Source: Pinus tabuliformis (taxonomy: Eukaryota; Streptophyta; Pinopsida; Pinales; Pinaceae). From it: a stretch of 64,000 nucleotides of DNA. The notes under the pieces were generated by a model, which was given only the letters and a program-made list of their open reading frames with translations, did not search any database and was not told the origin of the DNA. Made by a program: the position numbers and the translations under genes. Positions 12,117 through 23,288 of the stretch are shown piece by piece; positions within the stretch are counted from its first letter, which is position 1, and the number at the start of each line of letters is the position of its first letter. The DNA lies in the NCBI GenBank assembly GCA_031772625.1, contig CM062818.1, forward strand, positions 213,893,742 to 213,957,741, read 5' to 3'.

Positions 12117-13337
12117 TCAAGCCCACTTGGCGATCAAAGACATGGCCCCTACACCTAACAAGAGAGCGATGTAAGAACACAGCTGAAGTGCTCCATTCTT
12201 TTTCATTCGAGACGAGTTGATAAAATCGGCAGCAAGAAGATCTACCAGAGCCATGTATATCAGAATTCCAGAAGACGCCGCATTAAATACTCCTTCAACG
12301 ATCAGTGCCGTGGGGCTGTTCTCCTTGTAAACCGACGAGATCCCAATACCCAATGCAATACCAAATGGCGTTGTCACAGCAAAGAAGAACGTCATCAGGA
12401 TAACTGCTGCCGACTTATTCTTGAAACCAGCCTGCTCCCCTCAAAAAGCACAAATTTCAGTCGATATTATCAATGTAAATATTCCTGCTTCATACTAGTT
12501 GAATCTTTGAAGATTTAAGGGAGAAAAATTACCTGAACGATGCATCCACCAAGGCCCATTCCTTCGAAAAATTGGTGAAATGATAAGGCTGCCACTAAAG
12601 GCCTAATTGTGCATGGACTTTCACATGCACCCAATGAGATTCCAATAATAATGGAGTGAGCAACGATACCCAACTCTAACACCTGACATTAACCATCTTC
12701 CATTCATGAAGTTTAGATTTTTACCTGCGCAATGACACGATAACGAATAGTGGAATCTTCATCTAGAGTACTGGATCCATGGGCGTGGCCATGTGTAGCA
12801 TGTGAGTGTGCATGAAGATGATTCTCATGTTCGGGGTCATTGCCATCACCAGGAACTGTACCCTCATTACCTTTGTTTTGATTTCTAAAGTGAGAGCGCT
12901 CGTAGTAACCAGTGGCTAGAGCATCCACCATGAGAGTACAAACTGCGGACATCATTGCTATAAACCCAGCAAAGGGGAAGTTGCCCCATGGATTCGTACT
13001 TAAGCATTCACTTGTAAGAGATTCGAAGGCATCAGGAAGAACATGAACGAAACCAGTAGCAAGAATCACACCAGCAGCAAAAGCCTTAATGACAAAGAAT
13101 ATGCCTTAAAGCAGAGAAATTCCTGCCCAGAACAGGGAAACATACCCCAATAGTACCTGCCACAAGAATAGAAGCGAGTGCCCCAATCTTCAGATGGAGA
13201 GCTTCCGTCTTGTTTCTGCATGCACTGTCTTTACCAGAGCAAGTATTATCTTCTGCACCCACAAAATTGACCATAGAACATAACATTATGGCTGAACCAA
13301 CTATGATGTATTTCATGGCTCCTGATGAATTTGCCAT
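12117..13337 (-). CDS. ZIP-family zinc/iron transporter, four exons, one apparent frameshift
   Basis: This is a plant ZIP/IRT-type divalent metal importer of a plasma or internal membrane. On the minus strand: exon 1-2 block 13337-12725, exon 3 12682-12533, exon 4 12431-12117 (stop). The first ATG gives [10 protein letters not shown] and a signal-like hydrophobic start; the codon nine bases upstream is GTG. Transmembrane blocks run [16 protein letters not shown], then [20 protein letters not shown], a His-rich loop ([15 protein letters not shown]), the signature [11 protein letters not shown] in TM4, and [12 protein letters not shown] in TM5, ending MSLIAKWA. Total length is about 355 residues, normal for the family. 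Oddity: after SALR (13104) the frame shifts and the family's usual four residues (PEND) are missing, as if 11 nt were deleted, so the gene may be a recent pseudogene or the site may be a sequence error. Introns are 42 and 101 nt. Confidence 0.9.
12432..12532 (-). other. Second ZIP intron (101 nt)
   Basis: GTAATTTTTTC...GGGGAGCAG separates GLGGCIVQ from [12 protein letters not shown]. Splice sites are canonical, the phase is 0 and the intron is T-rich, as usual in plants. Confidence 0.85.
12683..12724 (-). other. Very short (42-nt) intron of the ZIP gene
   Basis: Exon 2 ends RVIAQ and exon 3 continues [10 protein letters not shown], the uninterrupted family sequence. Between them lie 42 nt starting GTAAAAATC and ending AATGTCAG, with consensus GT and AG. 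Reading through gives a stop at the fourth codon, so it is not a coding insertion. As I recall the family, plant ZIP genes often have an intron at this spot. Confidence 0.75.
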
Positions 13338-14840
13338 TCTTCGCACCTAATTGTATCCAGAAAAGACTCTAGTGTTTGGTTAGCTACCATCGCTCGTGCA
13401 TAAATACCTTGCCATCCCAAATTCAATTATTATTTCCTTCCAAACCAGGTGAAGTCTTCCACCTAGGTCAAGTCTTCCACCTAAAAAGCTATGGATACAC
13501 ATCCAATGCCTAGCCAGTCCAAATAGTGTCCTCATAATATCGCAAGTTGCAGTCTCTACCAACTTTCTTATATCCAGTTTTTTCGTGCTGAAAAAAAACT
13601 TTCTTATATGCAGATTCATTGTCTTTATGTTGGGGTCACCAAGTATTGCAATTTGTGGACATAGATTGTTTGGATGATCGGCCGGACTGGAACAGTGGGA
13701 AGTAAACCAAACGACTTGACTTTAAAAGTGAGGGTTCTGTCGATATTCATAAAGGTGTTGATATGTACTGTTGACTTAGAGAAGAAGGTGGCCCCATTAC
13801 ATCCCGCTGTATCCGCCATTTTGAATGTCAAGCCTTATTTTAAGTTGTACTGTTTTTTCTCATAGTATGGAAGAGTTTGTCAATATTTTCTGTATTCAAT
13901 ATTGTCAGAGTCTGCAGGGCAGATAAATGGAGAGTAGTCAACGATGTCACCGGGAGTTAGATTGGGATAAAATTTGGTTAAATTTTTGGAAAGTTAGGTT
14001 ATAATTATTAGTTATCAAGATTTTAGATATTTGGGTTATTTGGGTTATGGTGCTGAATCTATTTTTATTATTATTCAGATTTTTTGAAAATTTTCTCACA
14101 AGATTCCCAAAAATAATTGCCATGTAGATAAAATTGTGTCCTCATAGAATAATCATTTTATAATCAAAATAAATAGGTTTTAAGTTTATTTTTATAAGTT
14201 TTAGTGTGTACATTTCTAAAATAAATTATAAATTTGATATTTTTTAATAAAATTATTCTGGAATTTAAAAACACAAACATTGTAGTTTAAATATTTCAAT
14301 TAAATTTTATATTTTAACATATTTTTTATTCAAAATTTTAAATGAATTTATTAAACTAGTATTTTCATATAAATTAATTAATTGGTAAATGCATATAAAC
14401 ATCAATTACATATTTATTTCATGATACATTATAATTTTATTTTTATTTTAAAATATTTTTATTAATGTAATCATATAAATTAAATAGCTGATAAAAATAG
14501 AATAGATATCAATTCATAATAAGTATCAAGCTACTTATTCCATGATACATCTTACATTGCCTATATCAAAAAAAAATGGACTCTAAAGAAAAAGCATTAT
14601 CCCATCTTTACAATACCATGATAAACATTAAATCGTTTTTTTTTCAACTAAAAAATAATACCATATTTTAGAAACTAAATATTAAACTAGTTACCACATT
14701 ATATATCTCACATTACCCGTATTAAAAAAAATAAACTCAAAAAAACATTATCCAACGTTGACAAATATACCCTGAGGAAAAAAAATCGCACCATGAACCA
14801 TCATTTTTAACCATTTATTTTCCTCATAATAAACTAAGTT

Positions 14841-14881
<41 letters not shown>

Positions 14882-14949
14882 TAACGCATCCATCAATACT
14901 TATTTATTTTTCTTTTGTTGGGTCCAAATATGTTATCTGCACCATAATA
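13338..14949. other. ZIP upstream region and AT-rich spacer
   Basis: No second gene was recognised. 13338-13620 is the presumed ZIP 5' UTR/promoter side; the CAATTAG just before the GTGCGAAG upstream of the start codon could be an intron acceptor in the 5' UTR. A small open frame at 13674-13865 has no family resemblance. 14100-14840 is AT-rich with no structure beyond short A/T runs. Confidence 0.4.
14845..14877. repeat. (AT)16 microsatellite
   Basis: An uninterrupted AT dinucleotide run of about 33 bases in AT-rich DNA. Confidence 0.98.
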
Positions 14950-15912
14950 TAGATTCACCACCAAAATAAATACACAGACCAACATCGTATCTAAAAAAAT
15001 ATCCATAGGTGAAAACAATAATTTCTATGCACTATGAATGGGACGTGTTTGTTTGCACTAGTAACTATCTGTGGGCCACGTAATTGACTCAATCATTTCT
15101 AATTTCTTAGCCGTGTGAAGCGAAATTGTTCTAATTTCTTAGCTTATGAAGCCAAGTTGCCCCCTTTAGGTTTTTGTTTTCCTTGGTATTGTGGGGATGG
15201 AGGTTTGGCCAAAAGTTTTTTTTAGTAACTGGTTATTTGTGGAAATGCAATACCTATTATATTTATTGATATTTTTTCTTAGGTTAAATCTCTATCTTTT
15301 ATGTATTTTTTTACATAAATAAATTAAAATTATAAGAGTTTAATTTTGAAATAGACTCGCTTATTGGTATAATTATTAATCATAAAATAATTAATATATG
15401 TGTTAAATTTATATAAATTAAAAAAAATAAGATTGTTTATTATAGAAATTCACACTTATTTTCTCATGAAAATAATAGTATGGCTTATCAATGACATATC
15501 TCTAAAAAATTATAATTCACTTTATATGAAGTTTGTTTTTCTTAATTAATCAATCTAATGAAAAGAGTAAAAATGGCATAACTACTTTGAAGATTTAAAT
15601 CACAACATTTGATTTGTGAATACTACTAAAAGTATTCTAGAATATTCGAGAAATTCAATCTAAAATATTCTAGAATTATTGATAATTAAATTAAAATGAT
15701 AGAATCTCTATACCAAAATCGACATATTTTTCTGCATAATTACATCCATAACATGTTTATTTTAGAATAAAATTTCTAAAATTTTAATATAATTATAAAA
15801 AGTAAACTCAACTTAGACATAAAATTAATGTGTTAATAAAATTTATCACGTAAATTAAATATTATCTCTAAAAATATTAAAACATTTTATATAATCACAT
15901 AAATTAAATTTT

Positions 15913-15920
<8 letters not shown>

Positions 15921-15953
<33 letters not shown>
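15921..15953. repeat. (AT)16 microsatellite in copy A
   Basis: An uninterrupted AT run of about 33 bases. Copy B has no comparable run at the matching place, so it expanded after the duplication. Confidence 0.95.
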
Positions 15954-15954
<1 letters not shown>

Positions 15955-16529
15955 CCATGATCAATGATCAACCTGTTAAAGATCTTGTATGATTGCAAGG
16001 CTTAACTACATCAGTGGAGGAGATATTAAAGATTTTGCACGATCACATGGATTAAATGTTACTGTAATTTTAATCGATGATATCACATTGATTTTTGAAA
16101 AAATAAATAAATTATAAAACAATGATCACTTTCTTATTTCTAATTAAGAAATCTAAACGTTCATTGAAACTCCTTATATTTAAATATGAAGTACCAAATT
16201 GTTGAAACTCTAGCTTAAATGTTGGAATTTTTAAAATATCAAAATGTTGGTATTTGTTGTTGGAACTCTTTGTATTGCTTAGTCAATGTTGGAATTAAAA
16301 AAAAAATGGTCATAAAAGTTTTTGACAATGACAATAAAATGTATTCAAAGAATATTCATTTGAAGATAGATCAAAAGTCTATTTGATTTATAAATTATCT
16401 TGGTCTAAATTTCGTGTTAACTCTAAAAAATTAATTAAATATTATACATTAATATAAATAACTATTTTTTTAAGTGACGTTTATTTCAAATTTTTGAAAT
16501 TAAATATGATATACTAATAAAAATTTGTT

Positions 16530-17058
16530 TAAGTTTTTAAATTTTTTTTTTTGTAAGCTGAGGTATGATTCTATTACTATAAAAATAAGAAAACTATGTA
16601 CATATACATGGCGCCACCCGCCCAGAAGGGAAACCAGGTGGCCTTCAAAAATATATAATCCCCATCCAAAAGAAGTAAATGTTCAGGTTGTCTAACGAGA
16701 ATGAAGAACCTGCTATTCTACCTAACAACATACTATGCAAAGCTGTAAAGAGAAACTGGCTTTAATTAACTTGATTCTAAGCCCTCTAAGATAGCAAAAA
16801 TACAAAAAGAGTCATATAAGAACCTCCATAAGCTACTGCTTCATGGCCTCTGGCTGGATATCAGGTTCTGTCTTAACTATGCCACCATCTTTGAGCATCT
16901 GGACCAGCTTGTCCATCTTCCTGTCCTGCATCATGAGAGTTATTTGTAGATTCTTCAGTTCTTTTTTCAGGTTCTCTTGGGCAAGCTCCACCATTTCCGC
17001 TGCTACTTGTTCCATTGACTTGGCGAGCAAACGCCCCATACGCTAAGTTTTTAAATTT
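16530..17058 (-). mobile_element. Retroposed copy with poly(A) and 15-bp target duplication
   Basis: The insert is 16545-17043, flanked by perfect 15-bp repeats TAAGTTTTTAAATTT at 16530-16544 and 17044-17058. On the minus strand it ends in a poly(A) tract (the T-run starting near 16542), preceded by GCTTACAAAAA. Copy B near 50250-50275 keeps one unduplicated target (GTTTAAATTTTAAATTTAG), so the site was empty before insertion. Long target repeats plus a 3' poly(A) are hallmarks of LINE-driven retroposition. The body holds a 68-codon reading frame followed by a ~290-bp 3' UTR. Confidence 0.88.
16833..17039 (-). pseudogene. 68-codon 3' coding fragment within the retrocopy, unrecognised
   Basis: The frame reads MGRLLAKSMEQVAAEMVEL, continues with a charged, heptad-like helix (ENLKKELKNLQITLMMQD), and ends with PDIQPEAMKQ and a TAG stop. 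It begins only a few bases from the 5' edge of the retroposed insert, so it is probably the C-terminus of a longer protein copied from a truncated mRNA. I do not recognise the parent. The helix could be a coiled coil. The 3' UTR end resembles the end of the LINE at 52849 (TTACAAAAA), so a LINE-linked origin is also possible. Confidence 0.5.
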
Positions 17059-17159
17059 ATTTATTGAACTAAATTTTTATTTTAAAATAAATATCATAAC
17101 TAGATTGAGATAATTACAACATTATTTTATGGGGGGAATTTTCCAACCTTAGTATTATG

Positions 17160-18214
17160 ATAGTCTTTTTCTATTATTCGCTCTTGCTGTGGTGAATGCC
17201 AAATGAGGGAGCGACAATTCCTGTTTCAACTAGATAGTCTTAGAGGGACATGCAATTGGCAAGCAAAAGGTCTTGAATTCAACTTCTTTTGGAACTAATC
17301 ATATGCATGAATAGTCGAAGCTACAACTACCAACAAACCAAGCCAAAAACAAAGGCTCAGAAGGTGTTTAATGAAAGCAGCTATAGATCCAAAATACTAA
17401 GTCTGGTCTAAGAAGACCAGGGAGTTTATATAGTACATGCATTAGTATGTGCTCTTAGGTAAGTTCTTGGGAATTTGGCCTACAAAGAAAGCCTTATCCC
17501 ACTGGATCCATATTAAGTGGAAAGCAAATGGTTAAATCAAGCAAGAGCTTGGCATTTGCTAATTTTTCAACCAATATGGAAGATCACGACAAAGTATTCG
17601 AAAAAGGTTCATATTTTTTCAATTTTGTCAGAATGTACCTTCGCTAGTCGATAGAAAGATTCAACTCAAATAAATAAGAGTTCATGGTAGCTCAAGTATG
17701 GATCTTCATGTACTCACTATGAAGAGTGGGCAGAAGAGACACTAGCCATAATTGGGAATTCCCTTGGGCAGTATGTCAAAGCGTCTGAGGCTTCTAAGCG
17801 AAGTAGATATATGTCATATTCCTGCATGTTCATGTATATGAATATATCTAAACCCCTTCTAAAATCCATAAACATATATTTCTAGGATGAGTTGTGGGAG
17901 AAACCAATTCATTATGAGCATATCCACTTCAGATGCAGACGATGCCATGAATATGGGTAGTTTTTTTGAGATTACCCAATAGTAAGCAAATTGAAACCAA
18001 AGAAACAATGTCGATCCAGACTGTAGATGGGTTCAAAATAGTAGATCGAGTTTGAAGAAGTCAACAACAACCACCCCCATGTCAAAAAAAGGTAGAAAGA
18101 AAGGAATGAGTGAAGAATCGATTTGATCCACTAGTGACAATAAACTCTAATGAAAACCTAAATCCATCCCAATTAGAGGATGTGGAAACGGGTTAGAAGG
18201 TGGGACCCTCAATG
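17160..18214 (+). pseudogene. LINE ORF1-like (DUF4283/zinc-knuckle) remnant in copy A
   Basis: Frame-broken + strand readings fit plant LINE ORF1. A stretch like GIPLGSMSKRLRLLSEVDIC is followed by the ICVYMNISKPL-type block. The paralogous copy B (50380-51327) reads more clearly as MYMNISEPLLKSIDIYFQ and YELWEKPIH. CRRC-like zinc-knuckle codons (RCRRCHEYG in a shifted frame) follow at 17935-17960. Multiple stops. It ends at the LTR that starts at 18215. Confidence 0.55.
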
Positions 18215-19575
18215 TGTTGGAATTGAGCTCACTACTTGGGGGGTGGGGGAGGGGGTGAATCACTAGTGTGAGGGTTTATTAGCATTTTAAATCTTTTTAC
18301 CAAAAGCACTTAATGATTAGTGAGCCATCAACTAACATAAGAAAACAACATAAAATCAATAAAGGAAAACACCATGAACAACATCAAAATGCACACAAGA
18401 GGACACAAAGGTTTTCTGGTTGAAAACCCTCTCTAGGGCAAAAAACGACCCGTTGTTGCTGCTTCTCAAATCTTCTATTATGATGAACAAATATTTACAT
18501 AGAGGAGATACCACCCAATAGTTGGAAGACTCGACTACTAAAACAGACTGCTAGCAACATAAGTTGGAAATACTCTTCTCCGACGACTCTACGGACAACC
18601 ATTCACTAGAAGCCACCACAACCAACGAGCCTCGCCCAAAAATACCAGACTCTGGAGAAATATGCTTCTTATATTGATCTTTCTGCTAGAAGCCCCCCAC
18701 CTTATCTGCACACTACTTGTTATGAAGCCTCTATTCCTTCACCACCTCTATGCGAATCATGTTTCAAAATGTTTCATACTGGGTTCTCAAACCTGCTTAA
18801 CATGAGCAACCTAGCAACAACTTTGATATGAAAATAATATTTGATTAAGCATACAAATCCACATAGCTACATATATGCAATATGTTAGATAGAACACTAT
18901 AGTACACTCTCATTCTCACCAACAATCCTCTCACACAAAAAATTCAATAACTCAATCCTCTCACAAAAGTATATGTCAAATTATCCTCAATAATCTCTGA
19001 AAGTGAAAACCATAGGAAAATACAATGGTTATTCCAATACCGCAGACACTTGTACCATGGTAATATCCAAGTCAATACCATAGGTAAATACCATGGTTAT
19101 GTCAATACCATGGACACATGTACCATGGGAATATCTAAGTCAATACCATTGGTAAATACCATGGTTATGCTAATACCAAGTGCTGACCTAGACCACACAC
19201 ATACAACCTGCTCCACACATATACTAGTACCAAGGTAATGATATACTCATAACTGAACTTGCAACTACACGCACAAAACGTGAAAAAATTGACTGCAATG
19301 ACACCCACAATATGACATCCATGCAGTTAAATGCCTACAGCTGCACAAATAAGACTGGATCAATGTGGTTGTGACAGAGTATAGGGAAAACAAAAACTTA
19401 TCAGCTAAAACGTTTTCCAAACTACTCCACAACTCTCCAAACACCTGCACAACTGTCAAAGCAACACATCATAACATAAAAAACGTATTCCATACATGCC
19501 TAGGTTAACATCAATGCCAACTATCAACCACTGCATCTGACAACTGCACTAACAACTACATCACCAATTCCAACA
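18215..19575 (-). repeat. Copia-type LTR (1361 bp) in copy A
   Basis: The termini are an 11-bp perfect inverted pair, TGTTGGAATTG at 18215 and CAATTCCAACA ending at 19575. Inside are a G-rich GGGGGAGGGGGTGAATCA block and a GGTTTTCTGGTTGAAAACCC block, which I recall from SIRE/Maximus-like LTRs. Right of it lies a purine tract on the minus strand (AAAAGGAGTGAT) and, further in, AAAGGGGGAGTG, so it is best read as the 3' LTR of a minus-strand element whose body ran to the right. The equivalent LTR in copy B starts near 51885. Confidence 0.7.
19052..19187. repeat. 68-bp tandem repeat with CCATGG palindromes inside the LTR
   Basis: Units begin GTACCATGG at 19052 and 19120, spacing 68 bp. Each contains two or three CCATGG sites and a CAATACCAT spacer. 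The same two-unit array exists in copy B near 52732-52848, so it predates the duplication. Confidence 0.8.
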
Positions 19576-21129
19576 ATCACTCCTTTTAGCATTGATGACA
19601 ACCCCTGTTGAACCATCTAAGTGATGTCTAACATTGCAACTAATTTCGATATACACTCCCCCTTTGAGATCAATGGAAAAGGGACCTCAATAAACTGTCG
19701 ACTGATTAAACACAAAAACTCCCCATAAACACTGGTTGGATCTGATCTACAAGTATGATAAGAAGCGACAACAACCATAACTCATTTTTTCCTAAAGTAG
19801 TAGAAACAAGCCATATGCATGGTCAATAGCATAATGTGGGTAGCAACAACATCCTCTTAAACAACAACATCCTCTATCACAGACATAATAGTAATCATAT
19901 CCATCGAGCATCTCTCCTCATGCAACAACATAGTATCCACATGATCAACAAGAACATGGTAGACATCTCCCCCTAAGCATGTACTTCGACTGAAGTCATC
20001 ATCATCAACCTACAAGGAGAACCCTCTCCCTCAAAGCAGACATTTGACCAAGTAATTGACCATAAACTACAAGGATTTATAAGCATTTTACATGGCTTCA
20101 GTGACTCTATGGACTCTAGGGACTCTTTCCATTATAACCAATAAATTTACATGACATGAAAATGACATCCAAACTACCTCCAAGTATGAACTCTCAAACT
20201 ATACTACAGGTGAAATTCTCCAAACAACTTGATCATCATTAGCAATATAGTCATGTAGACACCACATGGAAGCACACAAATTGTAAACCAAATCAATGCT
20301 CTATTATTATACTACATGCATTGCTTCTTCTTTTCCTTTGTCTGAAGTAAAAGCTTTCCCAATCAAGTCAATCATGGAAGTGTGGTTAGCTACAAATGCC
20401 TGCCTTATATGAATACTAGGTTGTGGTCCATGGTACTAAACTGCCCCATTCCACGAAGCCATAAATACACTGCATATGCACTCCACCAAAACTGTCTCTA
20501 GTTCTTGTCGAATTTTAATCAATTAGAACACTTTGAATTCCTCCAACTTGTTAAATATTGTCCTCGTCTCAAATGAGTTGCGCATGATATCCATTGCATT
20601 TTATTCTACAAATGTTCATTACACATTCCATGATACTTTTTGAACCTAGGAACACATTCAAATTTTCCTTCTGAACATCTACCATACTCTGGACAATATA
20701 TACAATAATTTGACGATGGTTTCAAATCGACATCTGTGTCATAGAATGTTCTAAAGTAGCGGTTGCAAATCGACAAACTCCACTTCTTTCACTTTTACTC
20801 TTTGAAAGGCTTTCGATGATGTTGGCATATCTTCTTTTTTTTTTTCGGTTCTCCTCTTGGTATTTGGATTAATTTCCTTGCTAGTCCCTTTATGTGTCTT
20901 CTTTTTCTGAACTTGCATGGATGTATCTTAGGCATCAAAGGAGTCATCACTTGTATCGCTTCAACCAATACCTTGTTCTAAAGCACCTGCATTTACTGAT
21001 TCAGTTAACGTTCCAAAAGTTGAATAAACCACCTTTTCAGACTTTGTGCTCCCATTCTCTCCTTGGATCTCTTTCTTTTGGAATTTCATGCTTCTATTCT
21101 AGTTCACACGATGTTTTGACAAGGGATCA
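19576..21129 (-). other. Probable internal remnant of the minus-strand copia element, uncharacterised
   Basis: Next to the LTR are minus-strand purine tracts (AAAGGAGTGAT and AAAGGGGGAGTGTA). Further right is a lysine-rich minus-strand reading near 20750-20940 (KKKTHKGTSKEINPNTKRR). No RT, integrase or gag block was recognised. It may be an element-specific 3' region, such as the extra region of SIRE-like elements, or unrelated DNA. It ends where the next copia LTR starts at 21130. Confidence 0.35.
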
Positions 21130-21480
21130 TGTTAGTTTAGAGCACACATCATATTGATATTCAAAGAGAAACATCAAAGCATAATCTCACAGACATAGAC
21201 AATGGAGAAACAAAAGAAAAACACAAATACATTACTAATGGATAATGAAATCACTTCACATTACACAGAGGCCTTGGCCCTTGGCTTGCCTTCCTTGGCC
21301 AAAGAAAATACAAATTTATAGAACATGAAGAAGCATATAGAATTCTTCATGTGAAACAGAGTGAGGTTCCAAGTCAATGAAGGTGGATGGGAGTTGGTTC
21401 AATGTCAGCGTCATTATTAGAGAGTGGTTGTCAATGATGAGGTCGGCACCGAATTCTTTATTACGACTTCACATTTAACA
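21130..21480 (-). repeat. 3' LTR (351 bp) of minus-strand copia element 2
   Basis: On the minus strand it starts TGTTAAATGTGAAG and ends CTAAACTAACA, with TG...CA termini. It is preceded on that strand by the polypurine tract CTTCAAGCGGGAGAA (21495-21481). Five bases left of it are GATCA. The matching 5' LTR was not found right of 25480. Confidence 0.8.
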
Positions 21481-21786
21481 TTCTCCCGCTTGAAGCCAAA
21501 TGAAGAATCCTTAATCAAGGCACACCGATTCCTACCATGACTCTACATAACTCATGTTTATTTCTTAATATAATTTTAGTGAGCATATCAGCAGGGTTCC
21601 TATCTGTATGGAACTTTTCCAAGGATAATTGTCCTTCCTCCAACACATACCAGATCCAATGGTACCTTAAATAAATTTTCTTGGCTTTTGAGTGAAATGT
21701 TGGGTTTTCGCCAAGTGAATGGCACTCTGACTATCACAATGTAGCACATACTTTTCCTGCTTTATTCCTATCTCTCCTAGGAATCG

Positions 21787-22104
21787 CTACATCCACAACA
21801 TCTCTTTACAAGCGTCTATTGCAGTTATGTACTCTGCTTCAGTTATAGAGAGAGCTACTATTCTTTGTAGCCTTGAAACCCAAGATACTGCTACACCTAC
21901 AAATGTATACAAATAACCTGTAGTGGACTTTCTGGTGTCCATATCTCCAGCCATATTTGCATTTGTAAATCCTTCAAGAACAGTCTCAATATGACCAAAA
22001 TATAAACAATAATGACTAATACCCTTGAGATATATCATAATCCATTTTATTGCTTGCCAATGTTGTTCGCGTGGATTGGCAAGGAACCTGCTCACCACTC
22101 CCAC
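21787..22104 (-). pseudogene. Copia 2 RNase H
   Basis: It reads SRFLANPREQHWQAIKWIM, then KSTTGYLYTFVGVAVSWVSR and SITEAEYITAIDACKEMLWM, the standard C-terminal copia RNase H. The second catalytic acidic residue (TEAEY) is kept. The usual DSDWAGD block reads NANMAGDMD, with the Asp positions altered. The open reading stops at 21787, short of the full C-terminus. Confidence 0.88.
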
Positions 22105-22122
22105 TGAATATGCAATGTTTGG

Positions 22123-22990
22123 TCATATGCATACCATGGCATACATCAAGTTGCCAACTACTGAAGCATAAGGAACCCTACTCATCTCTTCCTTCTCCTT
22201 GTCATCAATAGGACATAATTCAGTACTCAACTTGAAGTGGGATGCAAGGGGTGTACCAACTGGCTTGGCATCCTTCATATTAAACCTGTCAAGCACCTTC
22301 TTGATATATTTTTCTTGTGACAACCACAACCTTTTATCTTTCCTGTCACGCATAATACTCATGCCCAATATCTGTTGTGCTGGTCCCAAATCCTTCATTG
22401 CAAATTTTCTTCCTAAATCTTTCTTCAACCTATTGATCTTATTCTTATCATGCCCAACAATCAACATGTCATCCACATATAACAATAATATGATATACTT
22501 TCCTTGATCATACCTCTTGATATAGACATAATGGTCAACTTCCAACCTATGAAAACCATGTTCCAACATGAATGAATCAAATTTCTTGTACCATTTTTGA
22601 GGTGCCTGTTTCAACCCATAATGACTCTTCTTCAACCTGCAAACAAGGTATTCTTTTCCTTTTCCTATGAGGCCTTTTGGCTGCTCCATATAAATTTATT
22701 CCTCCAATTCACCATGAGGGAAAGCAATTTTTACATCTAACTATTCACATTCTAAGTCTAAAGCAACAACAAGACCAAGAATGACTCTAATGGATGACAT
22801 TTTAACAACAGGTGAGAAAATTTCAGTGAAGTCAATACCTTCTTTTTGGGCAAATCCTTTCACCACCAACCTTGATTTATACCTCTCCTTGTTTTCGTCA
22901 CCCTAATGCTTAATCATGTAAACCCATTTGTTTTGTAGATAATTTCTACCTTTTGATAGATTTACCAACTCCCAAGTTTTATTTTCCAAC
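22123..22990 (-). pseudogene. Copia 2 reverse transcriptase
   Basis: The open stretch 22689-22123 starts MEQPKGLIGKGKEYLVCRLK and keeps YGLKQAPQKWYKKFDSFM, the catalytic LLLYVDDMLIVG block, AMKDLGPAQQILGMSI and a connection to RNase H. Upstream in other frames (22990-22690) lie KWVYMIK-like and AKGF blocks. A stop at 22693 and frameshifts separate the parts. The YVDD box is intact. Confidence 0.92.
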
Positions 22991-23288
22991 AAAGAGTTCA
23001 TTTCTTATTCCATTGTTTTCTTCCATTCTTTATTGTGCTCAACTTTACAAGCTTCTTGTAAACAATTAGGCTCACCTTCATCAGTGAATAAAATATAGTT
23101 TGAATGAGGATACCTTTGTGAAGGCTTATGAAGAGTAAAAGATCTATGAACCAACTGTGGTGGTGTATTATCAGGTTGAATCTCCTGTAAAGGTTCCTGC
23201 AAGATTCCTTCTTCTTGGTGTTCTTCATTTTCTTGTTGTTCTTCCTGCTCTTGAATTTGTTGTCCTTTTCTTGCATTGGTGGGATGTC

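Larger units (their letters stand above)
14950..19200. repeat. Duplicated segment, copy A
   Basis: This segment is collinear with copy B, whose pieces lie at 26016-27193, 49475-51332 and 51794-52848. Anchors include CAGACCAACATCGTATCT (near 14977 and 26036), GGGGATGGAGGTTTGG (near 15195 and 26330), CGCTCTTGCTGTGGTGAATG with its one-mismatch partner (near 17180 and 50399), and the TACCATGGTAATATCCAAGT block (near 19053 and 52733). Copy B is cut by a copia nest, a solo LTR and a LINE; copy A carries a private 499-bp retrocopy. Divergence is substantial with many small indels, so the duplication is old, or both are members of one larger repeat family. Confidence 0.8.

Noticed and set aside
12683-12724. 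42-nt stretch as a coding insertion
   Set aside because: It has an in-frame stop and GT/AG ends, and flanking residues are adjacent in the family.
22199-22507. + strand frame opposite the copia 2 RT
   Set aside because: It is the antisense shadow of a clearly recognised RT on the minus strand.
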